Source: Candidatus Bathyarchaeota archaeon
GTDB lineage: Archaea; Thermoproteota; Bathyarchaeia; TCS64
Length of the DNA stretch: 5,590 nucleotides
Assembly: GCA_002726865.1 (NCBI GenBank)
Contig: PBSW01000017.1
Span: 21,425-27,014 of the forward strand
Direction: 5' to 3'
This document shows, one piece after another, positions 1-4,673 of this stretch. The notes under the pieces were generated by a model. It saw only the letters and a program-made list of their open reading frames with translations. It had not been told where the DNA came from and did no database searches. Numbering within the stretch: the stretch's first letter is position 1; every line of letters begins with the position of its first letter. The position numbers and the translations under genes were made by a program.

Positions 1-227
1 CCTGCTCTCTCCAGGCTTCTTGCTGCCATGAGCATCTCGGGCATAGGGCTCTCACCATTCTTTGTGATCGCAGAGGTCCTGTCGGGGACTTTAGAGTTGC
101 TGTAGATGATAGTCCTGGGATGGTCCTGGTCTCTCTCCACGGGTGTGGCATTCACTATACGGTAGAAGAGTTCTGCCGTTGCCTCGGGGCCCATTCCACC
201 AAGAATACCGATTACCTTCTCACCCAT
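1..227 (-). CDS. Aspartate/glutamate racemase family protein, N-terminal part (runs off left edge)
   Basis: Only the first 75 residues are present. They begin MGEKVIGILGGMGPEATAEL, the hallmark glycine-rich opening of the Asp/Glu racemase family, with GILGGMGPEAT at residues 7-17. This is followed by a YSNSKVPDRT stretch (about 48-57), matching the family's substrate-binding Asn and PDR segment. Family members are cytosolic, about 230 residues long and cofactor-independent. They interconvert L- and D-aspartate (or related amino acids) using two cysteines; both lie beyond the window edge, so activity cannot be judged here. The ATG at 225-227 is chosen because the family motif starts six residues later, an AGGTGGAG ribosome-binding-like sequence lies at 235-242, and a TATA-like box sits about 29 nt upstream. 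The gene reads away from the eroded gene on its upstream side. The family call is firm; substrate specificity is not known. Confidence 0.93.
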   Translation of the reverse strand, partial: MGEKVIGILGGMGPEATAELFYRIVNATPVERDQDHPRTIIYSNSKVPDRTSAITKNGESPMPEMLMAARSLERA

Positions 228-251
228 GCTTATACTCCACCTTTCGATAAA

Positions 252-260
252 TGTATAAAC
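252..260 (-). promoter_or_regulatory. Putative TATA box of the racemase gene
   Basis: On the minus strand the sequence reads GTTTATACAT, a good archaeal TATA box, centred about 29 nt upstream of the ATG at 227. That spacing would start transcription at or just before the start codon. However, a purine-rich AGGTGGAG lies between box and start (235-242), so either the transcript has a short leader or the true box is slightly further upstream. A 10-bp palindrome, ACGTGCACGT (287-296), lies about 30 nt upstream of the box. Inferred from sequence only. Confidence 0.45.
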
Positions 261-339
261 GGGAGTACTTCACATTTAGCAATCGCACGTGCACGTATTA
301 ATTACAGTATGGAATTGTTTTTCTTCCCCATATTTTCTT

Positions 340-611
340 CTAACTGGTCTTTCGGTTTTCAGGCAATACCCAAATTCCATAAGACTCAAGCAATACTGTT
401 TTTAACTTGATTTTATATTTAGGTAACACAAAATTAGGGCGGTACAATATACCCTCAGGTAAATGGAATCTTAGAGATTCATACTAAAACACCAACATCG
501 TCTTTTCAAGCTCCGCCCTTAGCACTCTTCAAATGTGCTCATCTCACGAGATACAATATCGAAAGTAACTGGAAAATTACCGGTTTGGTAATATAAGGTG
601 TTGAAGAACTC
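340..611 (-). pseudogene. Eroded C-terminal tail or neighbouring gene with nuclease-like motif spacing
   Basis: This continues the degraded minus-strand reading without a gap. The preceding frame gives NPTLDLTEDTL and then shifts near 611 to EFFNTLYYQTGNFPVTFDIV and SREMSTFEEC, ending in TAA 519-521. The next frame gives RAELEKTMLVF, TAG 484-486, then 47 open codons (342 to 483) containing FHLPEGILYRPNFVLPKYKI and VLLESYGIWVLPENRKT before TAG 340-342. I do not recognise a named family. The spacing of YRPNFVLP followed about ten residues later by VLLE is reminiscent of PD-(D/E)xK nucleases, with N in place of the usual D. Because there is no start codon and no spacer from the DUF2400-like part, one fused ancestral gene of roughly 370 codons is more likely than two genes; that is inference. 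Confidence 0.5.
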
Positions 612-1462
612 AAGGTATCTTCTGTGAGATCCAAGGTAGGATTCTTTCCTCTGATCCGCCGACCAAAATAATAGAAAGGATATACTAAAAGACCGGGATC
701 ATCAGGAACCAAACCACTGCAAAACGCAGTAAACTTTTCTCAAACTTCCTCCCTTTACGTGATGTCTAATCGCCAATCCAACCTGTCATAGGTACAAAAC
801 CCTAAACAGTGAGCAACATAATTTGTATACAACGTTAAGGGCAGCTTCAGATCACTTAACGAAAAAGGACTAAATAACCCAAAGTCAGGATGAGGCCGAG
901 AACATTATAGAAAATATAACCAAGCAGTTTCTACATGGATGCATTCACACGCGTTATTTTTCTTGTAAGGTCGTCTACAAGCTCCTCGGGCAAAGTAAAT
1001 TTTCTTACATAATCGAGATAGTTTCCCATTTAACTATCTCTAACATAATCATTAACTGAAGTTAAGACCTCAGGAATGCTTTCTTGTTTGGGACCTAGTT
1101 CCTTAACAAAGGGATAGGTGTTAAGAATATCCCGGCAAATTTCAATATCAACCACGGAATAAAGGCCATTAAGATATACCTTATCGATATAAATCATCAA
1201 AGCCTGTGCATTCTCAGCACGTACAATGAGTTTCGTTTCAGTAATAGACGCTACCATTAGGAAATAATGGGCAAGATTATTCTGATTCTCATAAAAGTGC
1301 TAAATGAGTCAAATAATATCTTCTCCATTAGATTTTGGTCCCGCTTAAGATTTATTAAAATTTGAATTCTGAGCGAAATCTCGAATTAGGTCCTTAACTT
1401 TATCAATGGACAAATTAAATCAATGTTGATTTATCTAAACTTAATGCTTGGGTAAAAATTAG
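611..1462 (-). pseudogene. Eroded DUF2400/TIGR02757-like gene (larger, N-terminal portion)
   Basis: No single frame is open, but successive minus-strand frames read as one protein. In order: LSLDKSTLI, shift near 1417; SIDKVKDLIRDF, shift with TAA at 1345-1347; NLMEKILFDSFSTF, shift at the A run 1293-1296; an open stretch of about 83 residues (includes the 75-residue ATG ORF at 1030-1257), TAA 1030-1032; MGNYLDYVRKFTLPEE to TAG 931-933; shift; WLYF, TAA 905-907; then RPHPDFGLF, LSDLKLPL, YVAHCLGF and LDW, TAA 755-757, TGA 740-742; then PDDPG and YPFYYFGRRIRGK. The order W-x-Y-F...R-x-x-P-D-x-G-L, PS/SDL-x-x-PL, then x-x-V-A-x-x-LG, D-W and P-x-DP resembles the conserved C-terminal half of DUF2400/TIGR02757 proteins, a poorly characterised family. 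The family match is from memory, so it is moderate; that this is a dead gene is more certain. Dense sequencing error is the alternative, but neighbouring genes are clean. Confidence 0.72.
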
Positions 1463-1502
1463 CTTTTTTTGCTGTTTCCAAGGAATCGTTTACTAATCCA
1501 TA

Positions 1503-1510
1503 TTTTTATT
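1503..1510 (+). promoter_or_regulatory. Putative TATA-like element of the dihydrouridine synthase gene
   Basis: TTTTTATT lies about 28 nt before TTG 1535 and about 40 nt before ATG 1547, so it is compatible with either a leaderless transcript from 1535 or a leader of about 12 nt before 1547. The stretch is embedded in generally A/T-rich DNA, so the call is weak. Confidence 0.3.
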
Positions 1511-1534
1511 CATCGAGTTGATCTATCTCACGCC

Positions 1535-2374
1535 TTGCTCGAGTTCATGCTCGCCCCCCTGGAACGCTACACAGATAGCGTGTTCCGCACCCTCTGCCAT
1601 AACCATGGCGCTGACCTGACATTCACGGAGATGGCTCACGTGGAAAGCTTTCTGAACAGGAACCGAGGCTCCCTTGAAAAGATCAAGATAAGGGACTCCA
1701 CTCCTGTCCAGATCCAGATACTGTCCGGCAACGAGGGAAAACTGAACCGTTTCCTGACTGATTTCAAGCCTTTCGATGGCTTTAAGGGGTTCAACCTGAA
1801 TCTTAGTTGCCCCAGCAGGGACGTCATCAGGCAAGGCAAGGGCGCAGCCATGGTTAAAAGGGGTGCGAAAACGGCGCGACTAGTATCATTAATAAGAGAT
1901 TATGGATACCCGGTCTCTGTCAAGATTAGACTCGGCCTGAACAGAAAGGAAAAGGCGAACAAGATCTATCTAAACAATCTAAGAGGTGTGGATCCGGACT
2001 TTTTTGTTGTCCACGCCAAGCATGCGGCTCAAGGATCTGATGCGAAGGAAGATAACTCGGTTTATCCGGAGTGTGTCGAGGCTGCAAGAGGAATCCCTGT
2101 CGTCGCCAATGGAAGTATAGAGACTCCTAAGATGGTTCAAACGTTGATAAAGATGGGGGTTAGCGGGGTGATGATGGGACGTCCAGCGTTAAGGAATTCC
2201 GCGATATTTGATTATCTCAAGAACGAGTTGGGGGTCAATGATCCGCCTAAACAGGTCCCTACAATTGGTGATCTAATGCGAGAGTATGATGATATCTATG
2301 CGGAAATAAGGGGCTCAGAAACGTTTCGGTCCAGGTTCCTGAAGGTAGTGGGAAAAACACACCCCCGGTATTGA
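1535..2374 (+). CDS. dus: tRNA-dihydrouridine synthase (Dus family)
   Basis: This is an FMN-dependent flavoenzyme that reduces uridine to dihydrouridine in tRNA, in the cytosol. From the TTG at 1535 the product is 279 residues. It opens with LEFMLAPLERYTDSVFR, the family's β1 strand and LAPMxxxTD motif. TFTEM follows, then NLSCPSRDVIRQGKGAAM with the catalytic Cys of the (G/S)CP motif at about residue 92. VKIRLG and FVVHAKHA (FMN/uridine-binding Lys, Arg and His), VVANGSI, and SGVMMGRPALRN (FMN phosphate-binding) complete the TIM barrel. A short helical domain follows, ending THPRY. All expected motifs are present, so I infer an active enzyme. Start choice: ATG at 1547 would place M directly before LAP and cut off β1; TTG 1535 restores it and lies about 28 nt after a T-rich TATA-like stretch (1503-1510). 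A longer reading from TTG 1469 adds residues unlike the family. No clear ribosome-binding site is seen. The gene is convergent with the downstream hydrolase. Confidence 0.93.
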   Translation: MLEFMLAPLERYTDSVFRTLCHNHGADLTFTEMAHVESFLNRNRGSLEKIKIRDSTPVQIQILSGNEGKLNRFLTDFKPFDGFKGFNLNLSCPSRDVIRQGKGAAMVKRGAKTARLVSLIRDYGYPVSVKIRLGLNRKEKANKIYLNNLRGVDPDFFVVHAKHAAQGSDAKEDNSVYPECVEAARGIPVVANGSIETPKMVQTLIKMGVSGVMMGRPALRNSAIFDYLKNELGVNDPPKQVPTIGDLMREYDDIYAEIRGSETFRSRFLKVVGKTHPRY

Positions 2375-2412
2375 GGAGTAGCGGATATAATTATTCACCC
2401 ACACACACTATG

Positions 2413-3489
2413 TTAGAAGGATAAAAGTCGCTTTGGGTTCTCCTCTAATATATTCCTTATCCCTTTATCCGATACCTCAGAAAATTTGAGAGCAGGAACG
2501 ATGAAATCGAGAATAAATGCGTAGCCCTGCCCACCGTATCGAGTTAGGTGTTTCTTCAGGAATACATCCTGGGATATTACTATTTTTCCATCATACCCTT
2601 GGTCACATAGCTCCACGATCGCCGCTATCCTCTCTCTGTCTGTAGGCGAACTCATACCGTCAGGGGTGAATCGTTGATATCTACCAAAAGCGTCATATGC
2701 AATGGTCACTCCCCTTTCCAATATTTTTCGATTGTATTCGACATTTAGCCCCAGCTGTGGCTTCTTTTCCCTGTTATAATGATCCATGTGTAGCATTATA
2801 ACCCTCTCTAGATTCCCCCCCTCTTTCTCGATGATATCCAGATATCTCTGACCGTCTCTCTGATATTTTTTATATCTTCGTCTCCATTCCTCAGATGGGC
2901 AGTGGATGCTGACACACGCCCCAGTGACCGTTTGGGCTCTGGCGACTGCCTGCAAAACCTTCGCCTCATCTGGATGAAAAGGATAGCTACATCCGATCTC
3001 GCCTATGATGCCCGCTCTAATCCCGGTGTCACCTATGCCTTCCACTAGTTCCTCTATCATTATCTCAGCTAATTCTTCAACACTCTTCTTCTTAACTAAA
3101 GGTGGATGCGTGCTCTCAACGTACCAGCCTGTACCACAGACTATTGCTATACCTGTAGCTTCTGAGATCCGTTTCATGGCTAGCACATCTCTTCCGGCGC
3201 CAGGAAGGGTTAGTTCAATGATGCTCTGTCCCCCACTTTTTTTGAAGGGCTTGAGCTCCTCGATGGCCAAATCAACATCGTCAAGCGTGTAATTGTCTTT
3301 TATAACCCCATTATTTCTACGAAGCTCTGAGATGTTTTCCAAGGTAATCTCGGCATCAATAAATGGGATTTTCGAGGTTTCCTGGGGTGGAGTCCACCAG
3401 TTTGTGAAATTGGCTATCATATGTTCATGGGAAAGGGTGATCCCTAAATCCTCTGATTTTATAGGACCCTCCACGGTATTGATCTTCAT
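2413..3489 (-). CDS. Phosphotriesterase-family metal-dependent hydrolase (Php/COG1735 type)
   Basis: A full-length cytosolic amidohydrolase-superfamily TIM barrel of 358 residues with no signal peptide. Metal ligands can be read in order: H21 and H23 (LSHEHM), bridging acid E164 (IIGEIGCS), H196 (SIHCPS), H234 (MLHMDH) and D308 (ISQDVFLKKHL). The C-terminus GGQGYAFILDFIVPAL and ILEENPKRLL matches the family ending. In true phosphotriesterases and archaeal PTE-like lactonases the bridging residue is a carboxylated Lys; here it is Glu, as in E. coli Php. This places it with the phosphotriesterase-related proteins, whose substrates are largely unknown (lactones or esters are possible), and argues against calling it an organophosphate hydrolase. 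The ATG start gives the usual short lead-in to the HxH motif. It is transcribed divergently from the winged-helix regulator with 137 bp between starts, so regulation by that protein is possible. A TTTAGG stretch at about 3516-3521 could be its TATA box. Confidence 0.95.
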   Translation of the reverse strand: MKINTVEGPIKSEDLGITLSHEHMIANFTNWWTPPQETSKIPFIDAEITLENISELRRNNGVIKDNYTLDDVDLAIEELKPFKKSGGQSIIELTLPGAGRDVLAMKRISEATGIAIVCGTGWYVESTHPPLVKKKSVEELAEIMIEELVEGIGDTGIRAGIIGEIGCSYPFHPDEAKVLQAVARAQTVTGACVSIHCPSEEWRRRYKKYQRDGQRYLDIIEKEGGNLERVIMLHMDHYNREKKPQLGLNVEYNRKILERGVTIAYDAFGRYQRFTPDGMSSPTDRERIAAIVELCDQGYDGKIVISQDVFLKKHLTRYGGQGYAFILDFIVPALKFSEVSDKGIRNILEENPKRLLSF

Positions 3490-3525
3490 CCTGAAAAGGG
3501 ATAGACGGGTTATCTCCTAAAGGGC

Positions 3526-3557
3526 TTAGGGTCACCCAACACCCCATTAGGGACCCT
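3526..3557. promoter_or_regulatory. Repeat cluster in divergent promoter region (possible operator)
   Basis: Between the hydrolase and the winged-helix gene, TTAGGG occurs twice in direct orientation (3526-3531 and 3547-3552), 21 bp apart, about two helical turns. An inverted pair AGGGTC (3528-3533) and GACCCT (3552-3557) overlaps them, and GGGTCACCC (3529-3537) is near-palindromic. The position, 37-68 bp upstream of the hydrolase start and beside a regulator gene, suits an operator. The function is inferred; short G/C-rich repeats can arise by chance. Confidence 0.3.
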
Positions 3558-3579
3558 CATAACTTGCATACAGGGAGAG

Positions 3580-3587
3580 TTTAAAAA
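3580..3587 (+). promoter_or_regulatory. Putative TATA box of the winged-helix gene
   Basis: TTTAAAAA lies 40 nt upstream of ATG 3627, which would give a leader of roughly 17-20 nt. A second candidate, CTTTAA (3595-3600), sits about 28 nt before the ATG and would give a leaderless transcript. The sequence cannot decide between them. Because TTTAAA is symmetric, it might also serve the divergent hydrolase with a leader of about 65 nt. Confidence 0.35.
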
Positions 3588-3626
3588 CAGGCGGCTTTAA
3601 TGAATATCCCATCTTAACGTGGTTCT

Positions 3627-3932
3627 ATGCCAGTGAAGAGCAGGACTCTCTCCGATACCATGGAGGACACAAAGGATAGGCACAGGCGATACATGCGGGC
3701 CATCCAGCACCATATTAGAAGGGACATCCTCAGACTCATGGAGAAAGGACTCACCACAATTGGGGAGTTCGAGAAAGAGTTGGGTATTGATGCCAAGGTC
3801 CTTGATTGGCATCTAAGAACACTGGAACACGGTTTTTGTATTGAGCGAATTGGGGAAGGTGACAGCCCCAGTTTTGCTCTTGCTAGTGAGGGCAAGATCG
3901 TGGGATATCTGGACAGAAAAGCAAAGCAGTGA
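3627..3932 (+). CDS. Winged helix-turn-helix DNA-binding protein
   Basis: A 101-residue cytosolic protein that is a single winged-helix domain. After a polar tail, helix 1 spans about residues 19-39 (RRYMRAIQHHIRRDILRLME). Helix 2 follows at about 43-52 (TIGEFEKELG), the recognition helix at about 54-68 (IDAKVLDWHLRTLEHG), and the wing at about 70-88, ending in SFALASEGK. The pattern of a short repeat-dose helix pair followed by WHLRTLE is common in archaeal ArsR/MarR-like small regulators. No Cys metal-binding motif of the metal-sensing ArsR kind is seen (a lone Cys at 71), so the ligand, if any, is unknown. ATG 3627 is chosen; ATG 3660 would still keep the domain. It diverges from the hydrolase and lies upstream of the DinB gene, whose promoter carries a strong palindrome; either could be its target. 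The fold is well supported, the target is inferred. Confidence 0.85.
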   Translation: MPVKSRTLSDTMEDTKDRHRRYMRAIQHHIRRDILRLMEKGLTTIGEFEKELGIDAKVLDWHLRTLEHGFCIERIGEGDSPSFALASEGKIVGYLDRKAKQ

Positions 3933-4012
3933 CATCCCATTTGCGGGAGATATGTTAGCGAAGTTTGGTAGTTTTAATTACAGGCCTTAGGATATGAGTG
4001 TTTACGGGCATG

Positions 4013-4036
4013 CTCACTTTGGTGAGTCATTTTTTA
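4013..4036 (+). terminator. Possible terminator after the winged-helix gene
   Basis: CTCAC (4013-4017), loop TTTG, GTGAG (4022-4026), then TCA and a run of T (4030-4036). The stem is only 5 bp, but the T run alone can terminate archaeal transcription. It lies about 80 bp past the stop of the winged-helix gene and before the DinB promoter, the expected place. Confidence 0.4.
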
Positions 4037-4044
4037 TTCACGCA

Positions 4045-4068
4045 TGAAATGATAAATAGATCATTTCA
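4045..4068. promoter_or_regulatory. Perfect palindrome over the DinB-gene promoter (candidate operator and TATA box)
   Basis: TGAAATGAT (4045-4053), a 6-nt spacer AAATAG, and ATCATTTCA (4060-4068) form a perfect 9+9 inverted repeat. Its centre contains GATAAATAG, which works as a TATA box about 26 nt before ATG 4081. A dimeric regulator bound here would cover the TATA box and block transcription. The winged-helix protein encoded just upstream is the nearest candidate. An RNA hairpin is possible but less likely if transcription starts near the ATG, because most of the repeat would then not be transcribed. Confidence 0.55.
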
Positions 4069-4080
4069 CAACTTCTAGGG

Positions 4081-4581
4081 ATGGCGGTCCATTATGCGTG
4101 TGGCGCGGATTTTCAAGTAATGAAAGAGCATGTTGAGTATGTATTCAAACTATTTGAGAACACTATTTCAGATATAACTGAAGACGAATTAGACTGGCAA
4201 CCAACTGAAGAAGCTAATACCATTCGGGGGATACTCACACATATTTCTAGGATATGCAATGTCTCGTTACCAAGTAGAATGAAGGGAGACCCAAATTATC
4301 TACCTAATAATTGGCCAAAGAATTACGAGGGAACACTTCATTCGTCTAAAAAACTCTTTAGTGATCTAGAGAACGGAAAAAAAGCGGTCATAGGAGGTTT
4401 GGATGGTTTATCATCATCAGATCTAGAAGTTGAAATAGATCTATGGGGACGAAGGGTAAAACGTAAGATCGGGTTATTCTCTCATCTATCTGAGATTGCT
4501 CATCATAAAGGACAGATCGCTTACATAAGGGGAATCAGAAAACGGCAAAGAGAAAAAACAAAGGTTTCGATGAAAACATAG
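4081..4581 (+). CDS. DinB-family four-helix-bundle protein
   Basis: 166 residues, cytosolic. The family is a four-helix bundle, usually with three His metal ligands, seen in thiol-transferases and stress-induced proteins of mostly unknown reaction. Visible features: helix 1 with VEYVFKLFENTISDITEDEL (about 18-37); LDWQPTEEANTIRGILTHIS, with the first His ligand at H54; and the C-terminal signature SHLSEIAHHKGQIAYIRGIR (134-153), the HHxGQ hallmark. The His that normally precedes HHxGQ by four residues is not present (S137/E138 occupy that place), so metal binding may be altered or use Glu. The C-terminus is a basic tail. The ATG is chosen because it lies about 26 nt after a TATA-like centre with no ribosome-binding site, fitting a leaderless message. 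It is monocistronic: 92 bp and its own TATA-like box separate it from the next gene. The family call is good; the biochemical role is unknown. Confidence 0.86.
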   Translation: MAVHYACGADFQVMKEHVEYVFKLFENTISDITEDELDWQPTEEANTIRGILTHISRICNVSLPSRMKGDPNYLPNNWPKNYEGTLHSSKKLFSDLENGKKAVIGGLDGLSSSDLEVEIDLWGRRVKRKIGLFSHLSEIAHHKGQIAYIRGIRKRQREKTKVSMKT

Positions 4582-4588
4582 AGCGCGT

Positions 4589-4648
4589 ATGGAAAAATAT
4601 GTTTTAGTCTTTAAAGATGTAGATGAAAGCCTATCACTCAAGTTTTAA
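4589..4648 (+). other. Very short ORF between DinB and collagen-like genes
   Basis: MEKYVLVFKDVDESLSLKF, 19 codons from ATG 4589 to TAA 4646-4648. The residue mix looks like real protein, but there is no ribosome-binding site and its end overlaps the putative TATA box of the next gene. It may be a chance ORF or the start of a lost gene. The rest of the 92-bp gap shows nothing else. Confidence 0.15.
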
Positions 4649-4649
4649 G
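4643..4649 (+). promoter_or_regulatory. Putative TATA box of the collagen-like gene
   Basis: TTTTAAG is centred about 28 nt before ATG 4674, and no Shine-Dalgarno-like sequence lies between. This is the spacing expected of a leaderless archaeal transcript. Confidence 0.4.
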
Positions 4650-4673
4650 AAATGAGTAATGTAACTATTATTC

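Noticed and set aside
120..410. Plus-strand ORF of 96 codons
   Set aside because: It overlaps the racemase start and promoter on the other strand and part of the eroded gene. Its protein shows no recognisable motif, so it is a shadow frame.
1030..1257. Minus-strand 75-residue ORF as an independent small gene
   Set aside because: The coding-like sequence continues in frame past its stop (MGNYLDYVRKF) and upstream of its ATG (NNLAHYFL). It is better explained as one open piece of a broken longer gene.
1469..1534. N-terminal extension of the dihydrouridine synthase from TTG 1469
   Set aside because: The added residues do not resemble the family and lie over the A/T-rich promoter-like stretch.
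3614..3940. Minus-strand ORFs opposite the winged-helix gene
   Set aside because: They are antisense shadows: the plus-strand reading has a clear winged-helix pattern and these have none.
3933..4080. Small RNA gene between the winged-helix and DinB genes
   Set aside because: The two inverted repeats are better explained as a terminator and a promoter palindrome; no tRNA-like or box C/D arrangement was seen.
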